Origin: Rhodanobacter sp. A1T4
GTDB taxonomy: Bacteria; Pseudomonadota; Gammaproteobacteria; Xanthomonadales; Rhodanobacteraceae
NCBI RefSeq assembly: GCF_014207185.1
Contig: NZ_JACHCP010000003.1
Span: forward strand, 248,001-312,000
Direction of reading: 5' to 3'
Length of the DNA stretch: 64,000 nt
This document shows, piece by piece, positions 9,304-18,843 of this stretch. Both the position numbers and the translations under genes were made by a program. Numbering within the stretch: position 1 is the stretch's first letter; each line of letters starts with the position of its first letter. Below the pieces are notes generated by a model, which was not told where the DNA came from, ran no database searches, and was given only the letters and a program-made list of their open reading frames with translations.

Positions 9304-9891
9304 ATGAAATCACTATCGGGTTCCCGCTTTACCTTGCTGTTAGCCGCGTTGGTGCTGGTCATGCTGGCGACACGCTTCAAGCACTTCGGCGACGTGCTGC
9401 ATTTGCCGGACGCGTCGATGGCGATCTTTTTTGTGGGCGGTCTGTTCTTGCGCAAGCACTGGGCCTTCGCCGTGTTCATCCTGCTGACCGTAGGTCTGGA
9501 CGAGGTGTCGATCCATTACGCCGGCATCAGCGACTTCTGCGTCACGGTCGCCTATGCCTTCCTTCCACTGGCCTATGCGGCGCTGTGGTACGGCGGCCGT
9601 TTGTACTCGTCATGCCTGCGTGCTGACGCAGGGCCGCTGGTCGGGGCATGGTGCGTGGCTTTGCTCTCGGCATCGATTTCCTTTGCCATCTCCAATGGGT
9701 CATTCTATTGGTTGGGCGGCCGTTACCCGAACCCTCATATGGTCGAATATCTGCAGCGCCTGTGGCAGTGGGGTCCGCTGTTTGTTCGCACCACCATGGG
9801 TTATGTCACGACGGCGTTGGTCGCCTACTTCATAGGCAGTCGCGTCGTGGTCTGGTACGGCGCGCACTACTTGTCAGAGGCTCGCACATGA
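9304..9891 (+). CDS. btuM: BtuM-like vitamin B12 inner-membrane transporter
   Basis: A 195-residue membrane protein with about six hydrophobic segments, placed between btuB and cobO. BtuM proteins are S-component-like B12 transporters of proteobacteria that use one conserved cysteine as cobalt ligand (Cys80 in the characterised Thiobacillus protein). Here a cysteine occurs at residue 79 in ISDFCVTVAYAF, at the matching place. The start is the ATG at 9304, with GAGGAG eight bases upstream; a TTG 15 bases earlier is less likely because it lies inside that Shine-Dalgarno region. Its stop overlaps the cobO start (ATGA). Family assignment rests on size, context and the cysteine, not on an alignment. 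Confidence 0.72.
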   Translation: MKSLSGSRFTLLLAALVLVMLATRFKHFGDVLHLPDASMAIFFVGGLFLRKHWAFAVFILLTVGLDEVSIHYAGISDFCVTVAYAFLPLAYAALWYGGRLYSSCLRADAGPLVGAWCVALLSASISFAISNGSFYWLGGRYPNPHMVEYLQRLWQWGPLFVRTTMGYVTTALVAYFIGSRVVVWYGAHYLSEART

Positions 9892-10514
9892 GCGACGAAT
9901 CGCACTCAGAGGAATCGGCTGCAGACGCGCATCATCGCGAGCGCATGCAGCGCAAGAAGGAGCTGATCGATCGGCGCATCGCCCGGGCCACCATTGAGCG
10001 TGGTGTGCTAGTGGTCAATACGGGTAATGGCAAAGGCAAAAGTTCGTCGGGTTTCGGCATGCTGGCTCGTTCGCTCGGCCATGGCTTTCACTGTGGCGTG
10101 GTGCAGTTCATCAAGGGCAGTTTCTCCACCGGAGAGGAGGCCTTTTTTCGTCGTTTTTCCGATGAGCTCGACTATCACGTGATGGGCGAGGGCTATACGT
10201 GGGAAACGCAGGACAAGGCACGCGATATCCGAGCCGCTGAAGCTGCCTGGCAGATAGCCGCAGGCATGTTGGCCGACCCACAGTACGACTTCGTATTGCT
10301 GGATGAACTCAACATTGCCTTGGTGAAGGGTTACATCGATGTGGAGAAAGTGTGCGACGCACTGCGTGCGCGTCCTCCGCAACAGCATGTCGTGGTGACA
10401 GGCCGTGGTGCTCCGGATGCACTGGTTGAGCTTGCAGATACGGTCACCGAGATGCGCGTGGTGAAGCACGCTTTCCAGGCAGGCATCCGCGCGCAAAAGG
10501 GCATCGAGCTTTAG
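9888..10514 (+). CDS. cobO: corrinoid adenosyltransferase CobO/BtuR
   Basis: Transfers the 5'-deoxyadenosyl group of ATP to the cobalt of reduced corrinoids in the cytosol. The 208-residue protein has the CobA/CobO/BtuR P-loop [16 protein letters not shown] (about 42-57), a second family motif [11 protein letters not shown], the Walker-B-like [11 protein letters not shown], and VVTGRGAP near the C-terminus. The ATG overlaps the stop of btuM by four bases, which fixes the start and implies translational coupling. Confidence 0.95.
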   Translation: MSDESHSEESAADAHHRERMQRKKELIDRRIARATIERGVLVVNTGNGKGKSSSGFGMLARSLGHGFHCGVVQFIKGSFSTGEEAFFRRFSDELDYHVMGEGYTWETQDKARDIRAAEAAWQIAAGMLADPQYDFVLLDELNIALVKGYIDVEKVCDALRARPPQQHVVVTGRGAPDALVELADTVTEMRVVKHAFQAGIRAQKGIEL

Positions 10515-10564
10515 CCCATGGCGTTTACGCCTTATCCATGCACGGCCGCAACGCTGTTCATGCC

Positions 10565-11482
10565 ATGACGACGGCATGGGCGATGCTGGCAGCGGTGTTG
10601 ATCGATGCCTGGCTGGGCGAACCATCGCGTGCGCACCCACTAGTGGGATTCGGGCGTCTGGCGCGCTGGCTCGAAGCGCGGCTATACGCTGATCGTCGTG
10701 GTTCGGGTGTCTGCGCCTGGTTGTTGACGGTCATGCCGCTGGTGCTATTGGCCTGGGGCGCCGAGGCTTGGCTGGGCCGGCTGTCGGCATGGGTGGCATC
10801 TCTTTTTAATGTGCTGGTGCTCTATGCCGTCATCGGGCTGCGCAGCCTTGGTGATCATGCGATGCCCGTGGCATCGGCTTTGCGTGACGGTGACATGGCG
10901 CGTGCCCGCCAAGCGGTCGCGCGCATGGTCAGCCGCGACACACAGGTGCTAGACGAACACCAAGTGGCTGCGGCCGCCACCGAGTCGGTGCTGGAGAACG
11001 GCAACGATGCCGTCTTCGGCGCATTGTTCTGGTTCGCCGTGCTGGGAGCTCCGGGGGCGCTGCTATACCGGCTGGCGAATACACTTGATGCCATGTGGGG
11101 TTATCGCACAGCACGCTACGAGAACTTCGGCTGGGCGGCGGCGCGCATCGACGATGGACTCAATGTTGTTCCTGCGCGACTCACGGCATTGAGTTACACG
11201 CTGCTTGGCCAGACACGCCGTGCATGGCGCTGCTGGCGCACGCAGGCAAAGCTGTGGGACAGCCCGAATGCCGGGCCGGTAATGGCGGCCGGCGCAGGTG
11301 CGCTGGGGGTCCAGTTGGGAGGCGCCGCGCCTTACGACGGAGTGTGGGAAGCGCGCCCGGATCTTGGCGAAGGCGACCCGCCAGACGCCAACGTCATCGC
11401 GCGCTCACTGGCGTTGGTGCGCCGTAGCGTAGTGCTGTGGTTGGTGGTGGCGTTTCTATACGGTAGCTTGGCCTATGCTTGA
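10565..11482 (+). CDS. cbiB: adenosylcobinamide-phosphate synthase CbiB (CobD of aerobic nomenclature)
   Basis: Membrane enzyme that attaches the aminopropanol arm to adenosylcobyric acid. Family motifs seen are [20 protein letters not shown] at the N-terminus, [45 protein letters not shown] and an ending with a hydrophobic segment. Several membrane segments are predicted. The chosen ATG at 10565 aligns with the usual family N-terminus; an in-frame ATG at 10538 would add nine residues. Neither has a strong Shine-Dalgarno sequence. The 3' end overlaps the next gene by eight bases. Confidence 0.92.
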   Translation: MTTAWAMLAAVLIDAWLGEPSRAHPLVGFGRLARWLEARLYADRRGSGVCAWLLTVMPLVLLAWGAEAWLGRLSAWVASLFNVLVLYAVIGLRSLGDHAMPVASALRDGDMARARQAVARMVSRDTQVLDEHQVAAAATESVLENGNDAVFGALFWFAVLGAPGALLYRLANTLDAMWGYRTARYENFGWAAARIDDGLNVVPARLTALSYTLLGQTRRAWRCWRTQAKLWDSPNAGPVMAAGAGALGVQLGGAAPYDGVWEARPDLGEGDPPDANVIARSLALVRRSVVLWLVVAFLYGSLAYA

Positions 11483-12458
11483 ACACGGCGGACGTTTGTT
11501 GCGTGCTGCGCGTACCTATGGCATCGCGCCAGCGGATTGGCTCGATTTGTCTACGGGCATCAGTCCCTTTGCGTGGCCGGTACCACCCATACCAGCCGCT
11601 ACGTGGGCACGACTGCCCGATGATGAGGACGGTCTAGTCGAGGTGGCGCAGGCTTACTACGGCGCGCCTCAGTTGCTTCCCGTCGCTGGTTCGCAGGCGG
11701 CCATCCAGACATTACCTCTGCTGCGGTCCGCGTCGCGGGTCGGCGTTATTGCACCCGGCTACAACGAGCATGCGCATGCTTGGCGGCGCGCTGGTCATCA
11801 GGTGATCGAGCTTGCGGCAGAAGAGTTGCTTGCGCGGGTCGATGATGTCGACGTGGTGGTGCTGATCCATCCGAACAATCCCGGTGGCGATCGTTTTGAT
11901 CTGGCCACATTGTTGGCCTGCCATGCACGCTTGGCAGCTCGCGGTGGCTGGCTGATTGTCGACGAGGCCTTCATGGACGCCATGCCCAACGACAGCCTGT
12001 GTCCGCATACCGCCAACGAGGGGCTGATCGTGTTGCGCTCGGTGGGCAAATTTTTCGGCATGGCGGGCGCACGCGCTGGTTTCGTTTGTGCCAACGTCAC
12101 CTTGCTCGATGCGGCGCGTGAGCAGCTTGGCCCGTGGACCGTGAGTGGCCCGGCTCGCTATGTCTTGCGTCACGCATTGGCCGATCTCGCGTGGCATGCA
12201 CAGGCACGTACGCGCCTGCAGGCGTGCAGTGCACGTCTTGCGCAGTTGCTGACGAAGCACGACATCGTTCCCACTGCCGGTTGCGCGTTCTTCCAATGGT
12301 GGCGGAGTGAGCGGGCCAACGATGCGCACCGTGCACTCGCTGCGCAAGGCATCCTCACGCGCCTTTTCGATCGGCCTCAAAGCCTCCGTTTCGGCTTGCC
12401 GGAAAACGACGCTGCCTTTAAGCGGTTGGATGCCGCTTTGGCGCAGTGCGCACGATGA
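11475..12458 (+). CDS. cobD: threonine-phosphate decarboxylase (CobD/CobC, PLP enzyme)
   Basis: Makes (R)-1-amino-2-propanol phosphate from threonine phosphate for the cobalamin side arm. The 327-residue protein is a fold-type I aminotransferase-like enzyme. It has the family N-terminus [14 protein letters not shown] and [14 protein letters not shown], the HPNNPGG cofactor motif, IVDEAFMDA, and the PLP-lysine motif [15 protein letters not shown]. Its start lies inside the end of cbiB. The gene is called cobC in the aerobic naming scheme. Confidence 0.92.
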   Translation: MLEHGGRLLRAARTYGIAPADWLDLSTGISPFAWPVPPIPAATWARLPDDEDGLVEVAQAYYGAPQLLPVAGSQAAIQTLPLLRSASRVGVIAPGYNEHAHAWRRAGHQVIELAAEELLARVDDVDVVVLIHPNNPGGDRFDLATLLACHARLAARGGWLIVDEAFMDAMPNDSLCPHTANEGLIVLRSVGKFFGMAGARAGFVCANVTLLDAAREQLGPWTVSGPARYVLRHALADLAWHAQARTRLQACSARLAQLLTKHDIVPTAGCAFFQWWRSERANDAHRALAAQGILTRLFDRPQSLRFGLPENDAAFKRLDAALAQCAR

Positions 12459-13930
12459 GCGGCGTCTTGATGGTGCAAGGGTGTACCTCCGACGCCGGTA
12501 AGAGCGCGTTGGTCACCGGGCTGTGTCGCTGGTTACGTCGACGCGGCATACGCGTGGCGCCGTTCAAGCCACAGAACATGGCACTCAATTCCGCGGTCAC
12601 CGTGGATGGCGGAGAAATTGGTCGCGCGCAGGCGGTACAGGCACAAGCGGCGGGGCTTGATCCCCATACGGATTTCAATCCGGTGCTGCTCAAGCCCAAT
12701 AGCGATATCGGTGCGCAGGTAATCGTGCACGGGCATGCCATCGGCAACATGGACGCACGCCACTATCACGACTACAAACGCGTGGCGATGGATGCCGTGC
12801 TGGCTTCACATGCACGGCTGGTCGCGCAATACGATGCGGTAATTGTCGAGGGCGCTGGCAGCCCCGCAGAAATCAACCTGCGCGAGCGTGACATTGCCAA
12901 CATGGGTTATGCCGAAACCGTGGATTGCCCCGTGGTGTTGATCGCCGATATCGACCGTGGCGGTGTGTTCGCGCACATGGTTGGCACACTGGCCTTGTTG
13001 TCCGAGAGCGAGCGCAAACGGGTAGTAGGCTTCGTCATCAACCGTTTTCGCGGCGACATGGCGTTGCTGCAGCCGGGCTTGGACTGGCTGGAACGCGAAA
13101 CCGGCAAGCCGGTGCTGGGCGTGCTGCCTTACCTGCATGGTTTGCAACTGGAAGCAGAGGATGCCTTGCCGCGCCAGCGCGAGCACAAGCCGCAGGCACG
13201 ATTGCGCGTGATGGTGCCGGCGTTGCCACGTATCAGCAATCACACCGATCTCGATGCCTTGCGCGCGCATCCCGATGTCGAACTGATCCTGGTCGGTCCG
13301 GGTGAGTTGCCGGCGGCCTGCGATTTGATCGTGCTGCCCGGTTCCAAGTCCACCCGCGCCGATCTGGCATGGCTGCGCGGGCAGGGCTGGCCGCAAGCCA
13401 TCGCCAGGCATCTGCGTTATGGTGGCAAAGTGATAGGGGTCTGCGGTGGTTTTCAGATGCTTGGGCGAGTCGTGCACGATCCGCACGGCCTCGAAGGCGA
13501 ACCCGGCTCAAGTGAAGGTTTGGGCTGGTTCGACATGGAGACCGTGCTGGAACCGCAAAAGCAGCTGCGTCGTACGCATGGCCGACTTTCATGGACGGAT
13601 GCCCTGGTCAGTGGCTATGAAATCCACTGCGGTATCAGTCATGGCGATGCGCTGGCCTGTCCATCGAGCTTGCTCGATGACGGTCGCAACGATGGTGCGC
13701 TGTCTGCAGACGGCCAAATTCTCGGCAGTTATCTGCATGGCTTGTTCGATCAGCCGCAGGCATTGACCGCGCTGCTGGCGTGGGCCGGTGTGCGCGATGC
13801 TGCAGCAGTGGACATGCATGCCTTACGCGAAGAGAGTATCGACCGGCTGGCCGATGCCGTGGAGAATCATTTGGATAATGCTGCGCTGCTCAGGCTGATC
13901 GGCATGGGAGAACCATCGTGCGCACACTGA
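12455..13930 (+). CDS. cobQ: cobyric acid synthase CobQ/CbiP
   Basis: Glutamine-dependent amidase that adds four amide groups to adenosylcobyrinic acid a,c-diamide. The N-terminal dethiobiotin-synthetase-like ATP domain shows [20 protein letters not shown] and [12 protein letters not shown]. The C-terminal glutamine amidotransferase domain shows [15 protein letters not shown] and the nucleophile motif [11 protein letters not shown], with a late His in GYEIHCG. At 491 residues it is the usual length. The ATG overlaps the preceding stop (ATGA). Confidence 0.95.
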   Translation: MSGVLMVQGCTSDAGKSALVTGLCRWLRRRGIRVAPFKPQNMALNSAVTVDGGEIGRAQAVQAQAAGLDPHTDFNPVLLKPNSDIGAQVIVHGHAIGNMDARHYHDYKRVAMDAVLASHARLVAQYDAVIVEGAGSPAEINLRERDIANMGYAETVDCPVVLIADIDRGGVFAHMVGTLALLSESERKRVVGFVINRFRGDMALLQPGLDWLERETGKPVLGVLPYLHGLQLEAEDALPRQREHKPQARLRVMVPALPRISNHTDLDALRAHPDVELILVGPGELPAACDLIVLPGSKSTRADLAWLRGQGWPQAIARHLRYGGKVIGVCGGFQMLGRVVHDPHGLEGEPGSSEGLGWFDMETVLEPQKQLRRTHGRLSWTDALVSGYEIHCGISHGDALACPSSLLDDGRNDGALSADGQILGSYLHGLFDQPQALTALLAWAGVRDAAAVDMHALREESIDRLADAVENHLDNAALLRLIGMGEPSCAH

Positions 13931-14439
13931 TACTCGGAGGTGCCCGTTCGGGCAAGAGTGCGCTGGCCGAGCGGCTGGCGCGTGAATCCGGACAAGAGGT
14001 GGTCTATATCGCGACCGCGCAGGCGCACGATGCAGAGATGGCTGTCCGTATCGCCCATCATCGTGATCGTCGCCCGGCGCACTGGCAAAGTGTGGAAGAG
14101 CCTCTGGCGCTGGCCGATACCTTGCGTGCATACGCCCACCCTGATCGTTGCGTGCTGGTCGATTGCCTCACCCTGTGGCTCAGTAACCTGCTTGGTGATG
14201 CCGACGACAAGCGCCTTGGGCGCGAATGCGAAGCCTTCCTCGAGGTATTGCCTGTACTCCCCGGCGAATTGTTGTTTGTCAGCAACGAGGTCGGACTCGG
14301 CGTGATACCGATGGGTGAGTTGACGCGCCGCTTCGTTGATGAAGCGGGGCGCCTGCATCAGGCTATGGCGGCCCGCTGCGAACGTGTGTTGTTTGTGGCA
14401 GCGGGGTTGCCGCTGCCTCTCAAAGGAAATCTTGCATGA
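13918..14439 (+). CDS. cobU: adenosylcobinamide kinase/guanylyltransferase CobU
   Basis: Phosphorylates adenosylcobinamide and then transfers GMP to it, giving AdoCbi-GDP. The 173-residue protein has the P-loop [15 protein letters not shown] (4-18), [12 protein letters not shown], the HRDRRP segment, the [12 protein letters not shown] motif and [12 protein letters not shown]. It uses a GTG start with GGGAG about six bases upstream, and overlaps the cobQ end by 13 bases. It overlaps cobT by four bases. Confidence 0.94.
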   Translation: MRTLILGGARSGKSALAERLARESGQEVVYIATAQAHDAEMAVRIAHHRDRRPAHWQSVEEPLALADTLRAYAHPDRCVLVDCLTLWLSNLLGDADDKRLGRECEAFLEVLPVLPGELLFVSNEVGLGVIPMGELTRRFVDEAGRLHQAMAARCERVLFVAAGLPLPLKGNLA

Positions 14440-15482
14440 GTCATGATTGGTTGTTTCAGCCGTGTGCCGTCAGCGACGCGGACAGCGAAAATGCCGCCCG
14501 TGCCCACCAGGCACAACTGACCAAGCCACCAGGTTCACTCGGTGCGCTGGAAACGCAGGCTATTCGTCTGGCCGGGTTGCAACGCAGTGCCCGGCCATCG
14601 GTGCAGCAGGTATGGATCAGTGTCTTCGCCGGCGATCATGGCGTTGCGGCGGAAGGCGTATCGGCTTTCCCGCAAGTGGTGACGGGCGAGATGGTGCGCA
14701 ACTTCGCCCATGGCGGCGCCGCGATCAGCGTGCTTGCACGGGCCCTCGGCGCCCAGCTTGAAGTGGTGAATCTGGGCACGGTGAACGATCCCGGCGAACT
14801 GCCTGGGGTACGTCGGGCGATCATCGCGTCGCAGACGCACAATTTCTGCGAGCAGGCGGCGATGACGCCGGCCCAGCTTGATGCCGCGTTGCGCACCGGT
14901 GCTGACAGCGTTGCGCAGGCTCATACAGCGGGCGCGCAGTTGTTTATCGGCGGGGAAATGGGCATTGCCAACACCACATCGGCAGCGGCGCTGGCCTGCG
15001 CCTTGCTGGGCGAGTCGCCGGCCACCCTGGCCGGTGCAGGTACAGGGTTGGATGCCAAAGGTATCGAGCACAAGGCCGAGGTGATCGCCCGCGCGTTGGC
15101 CCGGTATCCTAATGATGCGGATGCGCTGGCGTGGCTAGGGCGCGTGGGCGGCTTCGAGATCGCTGCGCTGACGGGCGCCTATGTAGCGGCGGCACAGTGT
15201 GGCGTGGCGGTGCTCGTCGACGGTTTCATCACCACCGTTGCCGCACTGGCTGCAGTGCGCATCAATCCCGCTTGCCGCGCCTGGATGTTTTTCGGTCATC
15301 GCTCGCGCGAACAGGGACACACGCGCGTGCTTGCAGCACTGGATGCTGATCCTCTGCTGGATCTTGGCTTGCGCCTGGGCGAGGCCAGTGGTGCGGCGAC
15401 GGCAGTGCCTTTGCTGCGTCTGGCCTGCGACCTGCATGCGGGCATGGCGACGTTTGCCCAGGCCGGAGTGAGCAACGCATGA
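14436..15482 (+). CDS. cobT: nicotinate-nucleotide--dimethylbenzimidazole phosphoribosyltransferase CobT
   Basis: Activates 5,6-dimethylbenzimidazole with nicotinate mononucleotide to alpha-ribazole phosphate. The 348-residue protein has the family start [14 protein letters not shown] (about 27-40), [47 protein letters not shown] and [20 protein letters not shown], which carries the catalytic glutamate. It fits with bluB 3 kb downstream, which supplies the substrate base. Stop and start of the next gene overlap. Confidence 0.95.
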   Translation: MSHDWLFQPCAVSDADSENAARAHQAQLTKPPGSLGALETQAIRLAGLQRSARPSVQQVWISVFAGDHGVAAEGVSAFPQVVTGEMVRNFAHGGAAISVLARALGAQLEVVNLGTVNDPGELPGVRRAIIASQTHNFCEQAAMTPAQLDAALRTGADSVAQAHTAGAQLFIGGEMGIANTTSAAALACALLGESPATLAGAGTGLDAKGIEHKAEVIARALARYPNDADALAWLGRVGGFEIAALTGAYVAAAQCGVAVLVDGFITTVAALAAVRINPACRAWMFFGHRSREQGHTRVLAALDADPLLDLGLRLGEASGAATAVPLLRLACDLHAGMATFAQAGVSNA

Positions 15483-16030
15483 GCGGAAGTATCGATCTGC
15501 TCCGTCACGGCGACACTGGCCAGACCAGCTACCGGGGCCAGCTCGACGATCCACTCAGTACCTTGGGTTGGTCGCAACTGCGTGCGGCGACGGCGGATCG
15601 TCGTTGGGATTCCATCGTCACTTCGTCGCTATGCCGCTGCACTGATTTTGCGCGGGAACTGGCCACGGAGCAGGGCATACCGCTGCGCGTCGACAGTCGA
15701 CTTGCCGAATATCACTTCGGCCATTGGCAGGGCGTAAGCATCGAAAGGCTGGCACAGGAGCAGGGTGTTGCACTGGGACAGTTCTGGGCCGACCCAGTGA
15801 CAAACCCGCCGCCAGGTGCCGAGTCGTTTGCGGCATTTCGGGATCGCCTGTGTGCTGCATTGAGCGATATCGCCGTGGAAGCCACCGTGCATCGCGTGCT
15901 GGTGGTAACCCACGGCGGTGCCATCCGTCTGCTGCGTTGCGAGTCCGAGGGGCGCGATTTTGGCGATATGGCCAGCATTGATGTACCGCACGCTTCCCTG
16001 CACCCATTGGGTTGGCGAGTACCGGCCTGA
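15479..16030 (+). CDS. cobC: alpha-ribazole phosphatase CobC (histidine phosphatase)
   Basis: Removes the phosphate from alpha-ribazole phosphate or from cobalamin phosphate at the end of the pathway. The 183-residue protein belongs to the histidine phosphatase superfamily. The catalytic LRHG motif is at residues 8-11 and a second catalytic histidine lies in [11 protein letters not shown]. The family motif after RHG is usually GET; here it is GDT, a conservative change. Position between cobT and cobS, with overlaps on both sides, supports the assignment over a general phosphoglycerate mutase-like protein. Confidence 0.9.
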   Translation: MSGSIDLLRHGDTGQTSYRGQLDDPLSTLGWSQLRAATADRRWDSIVTSSLCRCTDFARELATEQGIPLRVDSRLAEYHFGHWQGVSIERLAQEQGVALGQFWADPVTNPPPGAESFAAFRDRLCAALSDIAVEATVHRVLVVTHGGAIRLLRCESEGRDFGDMASIDVPHASLHPLGWRVPA

Positions 16031-16743
16031 TGCGTTCGTTGCTTGCCGCGCTTGGTTTTCTCACCCGGGTGCCGGTGCCCGCGTGGGTATTCAAAGATGC
16101 CGGGGCAACGAACGCCTCGCTGGCCTGGTATCCCACGGTGGGATTGCTGATAGGGGGCGTGCTTTGGGGTTTGGCGTGGATCGGCAGCAGCTTGCCGCCA
16201 CTACTCCTGGCCGCACTGCTCTTGCTCGTATGGACCGGATTGACCGGTGCCTTGCATCTGGACGGTCTGGCCGACAGCGCCGATGCCTGGGTCGGTGGTC
16301 TCGGTGATCGTGAGCGTACGTTGGCGATCATGAAGGATCCACGTAGCGGCCCTATGGGCGTGACTGCCGTGGTGCTTGTGTTGCTGCTCAAGTTTGCTGC
16401 ACTGGCGAGCTTGCCGCTCGCCGACACAGCGATCTGGCTGGCGCCGATGCTGGCGCGTACAGCCATCACAGCGGCCTTTCTTTCGATGCCCTACGTTCGT
16501 AGCCAAGGCCTTGGCAGCGCGCTGACACACTCGCCCCGGCTGCCCTGCATAGTCGGCGTATTGGCAGCGGTCGCAGTCGCTGCGTGTAGTGGATCGCATG
16601 GCGCGCGTGCTTTGCTCGCCGCGTCGGTCGTGTTTGCATGCTGGCGGTTTGCATGCATGCATCGCCTGGGAGGCATGACGGGCGACACGCTGGGAGCATT
16701 GACCGAGCTCGCCGAAGTGTTGGTGCTGATCGTGCTGGTCTAA
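16030..16743 (+). CDS. cobS: adenosylcobinamide-GDP ribazoletransferase CobS (cobalamin synthase)
   Basis: Membrane enzyme joining AdoCbi-GDP and alpha-ribazole (phosphate), the last assembly step. The 237-residue protein starts ALGFLTRVPVPAW and carries the family metal-binding segment HLDGLADSADAWVGG, followed by ERTLAIMKDPRSGPMG and a late CMHRLGGMTGDTLGA. Several hydrophobic segments follow. The ATG shares one base with the cobC stop (TGATG). This is the last gene of the overlapped operon. Confidence 0.94.
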   Translation: MRSLLAALGFLTRVPVPAWVFKDAGATNASLAWYPTVGLLIGGVLWGLAWIGSSLPPLLLAALLLLVWTGLTGALHLDGLADSADAWVGGLGDRERTLAIMKDPRSGPMGVTAVVLVLLLKFAALASLPLADTAIWLAPMLARTAITAAFLSMPYVRSQGLGSALTHSPRLPCIVGVLAAVAVAACSGSHGARALLAASVVFACWRFACMHRLGGMTGDTLGALTELAEVLVLIVLV

Positions 16744-17368
16744 GCGGATTCCAACCTGACGACGTGCCGAGTTTCCAGCGGCCCGAAGTGAAGGCGGGCG
16801 TCATAGGTTGCGTACTCAAGCTGGTTTATTCGCAGCGACGTCGACGGCGCATCGATCTCACACAGTCGCTGGCGAACTTCCTCCGCCGTTTATATAGCCC
16901 CAAGGTGACATGCGGCGCGTACGTGGCCTGCCGAACTTCTTTCGCCGCCACTTCCAAGGCGCAGCGCCACCGGGTCAGTTGCCCGGATGGATCCATCACG
17001 GGAATGAAGACGGCACTGGCGAAGCTGTCGGGCGCGCCCAGTGGAAGCGAACATGCGGCGCTACGCAAGCCCTGCAGTGACTCGATTTGATCGTGCAGTT
17101 GCGTGGGTGAGAAGTCATCATGCGCAACGCGTAATTGTTGCTCGAAACCGCAGACGAACAGGGTCAGATGCGGTTGGCGCTGCTGGGATGGATGCAGCAG
17201 GTCAGCAAGCCGCCGTCGTGCGGTTTCGATGTATTCCAGTAACACCGAATCGTTCACGGGAATGATCCAAACGCCATATCGTTGCCGGTGCCGATGCCAC
17301 TCCGGATAGTCACGCAACTCGGCAACCACCGTTTCGGATGGGCCATGTTTCAAGTCCGAGATCAGCAT
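16740..17368 (-). pseudogene. 2H phosphoesterase (2'-5' RNA ligase-like), frameshifted near its end
   Basis: The unbroken frame (16826-17368) encodes 180 residues with the two HxT motifs of the 2H phosphoesterase superfamily, PHLTLFVCG (H67) and PHVTLGLYK (H153). After residue 160 it runs into an arginine-rich tail and stops. A different frame from about 16885 reads on sensibly (EEVRQRLCEIDAPSTSLRI and further), ending at 16740 beside the cobS stop. Adding one G to the GG at 16883-16888 would restore a single gene of about 208 codons. Both catalytic motifs lie before the shift, so the truncated protein might still work. Sequence error in a G run is as likely as a real mutation. The gene converges on cobS. 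Confidence 0.75.
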
Positions 17369-17424
17369 GTGCTCATGCTACCCGATACCATGCGCTCAAC
17401 GATTTAGGTCCGAGGTGGTTGAGG

Positions 17425-18135
17425 ATGAGCACAGTCAATGTTGGCAATGAGGCCGATGCTACTTTTTCGGATGTGGAGCGAGATGCCGTATACAAGTGCA
17501 TCTTCAATCGGCGCGACGTTCGCTCTCAGTTTCTCCCCGACTCCGTTCCCGAGGACGTGCTGGCCCGCATTCTGCGCGCCGCTCACCACGCCCCATCGGT
17601 GGGTTTCATGCAGCCCTGGGATTTCATCGTCGTGCGGGATGCCAGTGTAAAACGCCGTGTCCACGATGCTTTCCAGATCGCGAACGCGGAAGCGGCCTCA
17701 ATGTTCAGCGACGAACGCCGACAGACGTATCAGTCACTCAAGTTGGCGGGCATTCTCGATGCACCGGTGGGCATCTGCGTGACCTGCGACAGAACTCGCT
17801 CCGGCCCCGTCGTTCTTGGTCGCACGCACCAGCCGGAGATGGATCTTTATAGCGCGGTCTGCGCGGTACAAAACTTGTGGTTGGCGACGCGGGCAGAAAA
17901 CATCGGCCTGGGCTGGGTCAGCATCGTGGGTCCGCAACACTTGCGCGAAGCATTGGGTATTCCGAATTCCATTGTTCCCATTGCTTACCTCTGCGTCGGC
18001 TACGTCACTCACTTCCTCAAAAAGCCAGAGTTGGAAACGGCCGGCTGGCTTCCGCGCATGCCACTTCGCGACGTCGTATGGTTCGATCAGTGGCATGCTG
18101 AAGATGGAGCGGAATCCTTACTCCAACACCTTTAA
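17425..18135 (+). CDS. bluB: 5,6-dimethylbenzimidazole synthase BluB
   Basis: Flavin-destroying oxygenase that turns reduced FMN into 5,6-dimethylbenzimidazole, the lower ligand of B12. The 236-residue nitroreductase-fold protein has IFNRRDVRSQFLPDSVPEDVL, APSVGFMQPWDFIVV, the family segment DLYSAVCAVQNLWLATRAENIGLGWVSI, and AYLCVGYV. The start is the ATG at 17425, preceded by GAGGTGGTTGAGG. It is separated from the riboswitch operon by a convergent gene, so it probably has its own promoter. BluB needs oxygen, which fits an aerobic lifestyle. Confidence 0.92.
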   Translation: MSTVNVGNEADATFSDVERDAVYKCIFNRRDVRSQFLPDSVPEDVLARILRAAHHAPSVGFMQPWDFIVVRDASVKRRVHDAFQIANAEAASMFSDERRQTYQSLKLAGILDAPVGICVTCDRTRSGPVVLGRTHQPEMDLYSAVCAVQNLWLATRAENIGLGWVSIVGPQHLREALGIPNSIVPIAYLCVGYVTHFLKKPELETAGWLPRMPLRDVVWFDQWHAEDGAESLLQHL

Positions 18136-18461
18136 GAGGATTCAGGGCCTAGGTGCCAGCCCGACTTGGACATGTTGGCCAGTACCGTGACTTCGATCGT
18201 CGTGAACGCAGCCCGGTGACCTGATCCATAAGGCGTGGAGCAGGGAGAGGTGCTGCGAGAAGTTCACCCCATGTCGGTCGTTCCATGTGGTCGAAATGGG
18301 GTGAGATTAAGCCGCAACGTCAGTCCACGTGATCCGGTTATACGTCCGGTTGTTAGCCGGACCCAGCACAGATAAGCTCGAAGTGAATCAGGGCCTTGCG
18401 TCGGGACTTCCGAACGTGATCAGAGATGTATAACCGGACCCACGGGTCCGTATATTAGGTA
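18136..18461. other. gene-free stretch between bluB and the cassette array
   Basis: About 330 bases with no convincing gene. Two structures are seen. One is an 8-bp inverted repeat CACCCCAT/ATGGGGTG at about 18266-18303. The other is a pair of inverted 10-mers, CCGGTTATAC near 18334 and GTATAACCGG near 18428, each next to a further CCGGACC/GGTCCG palindrome. This could include a degraded attI or the scar of another insertion. No integron integrase fragment was recognised. Confidence 0.45.
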
Positions 18462-18468
18462 GTTAGGC
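18462..18468 (+). other. lone GTTAGGC recombination core at array start
   Basis: GTTAGGC matches the GTTRRRY core cut by integron integrases and lies six bases before the first cassette ORF. No matching GCCTAAC half-site precedes it, so it is not a full attC. It is better read as an attI-like or one-sided site marking the left edge of the array. That reading depends on the attC sites downstream. Confidence 0.45.
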
Positions 18469-18473
18469 CCCAT

Positions 18474-18755
18474 ATGGACCAAGGCGAACTAAGACAAGCA
18501 GCCGAAAATTTTGAGCGAGTCGCAAGACAAATGTCCGTAACCGTGCCTCTGGCGGAAACGATGCTACGAGGGATGGACTCAGTCATTGCTCGGGTCAAGG
18601 CAGAGGAGATAAATTCTCCTATGGAGTGGCACGAAATACCGTTCGGGTACTTATCGGCAGACGGGGAATTGTCCGCGTACCCAGAGTTGGAGGACGCTTA
18701 CGCAAACTTTAAGCTCAAGCTTTGCAACATCAGCATCTCCGATAAGCTTGTGTAA
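18474..18755 (+). CDS. cassette-borne hypothetical protein 1
   Basis: The 93-residue acidic, soluble protein shows no family I recognise; segments include AAENFERVARQMSVTVPLAETML and YPELEDAYANFKLK. It starts six bases after a GTTAGGC core, typical of integron cassettes where the gene begins right after the recombination point. It is followed after 21 bases by attC-1. Base composition is more AT-rich than the cobalamin operon. Being a captured cassette is inferred from these flanks. Confidence 0.65.
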   Translation: MDQGELRQAAENFERVARQMSVTVPLAETMLRGMDSVIARVKAEEINSPMEWHEIPFGYLSADGELSAYPELEDAYANFKLKLCNISISDKLV

Positions 18756-18776
18756 AAGGGCTAGCCTTGCTGGCAG

Positions 18777-18827
18777 GCCTAACAACTCGTTCAAGGCGGA
18801 CGCCGCCGCTTAACTCCAGCGTTAGGG
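18777..18827 (+). other. attC-1 recombination site
   Basis: The site runs from R'' GCCTAAC (18777) to R' GTTAGGG (18821-18827). Between them lie TCGTTCAAGGCGGAC and GCCGCTTAACTCCAGC, which pair as L'' and L' with unpaired bases, the hallmark of integron attC hairpins. It is short (51 bases) for an attC. Confidence 0.88.
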
Positions 18828-18843
18828 CGACGGGGGAAATTCA

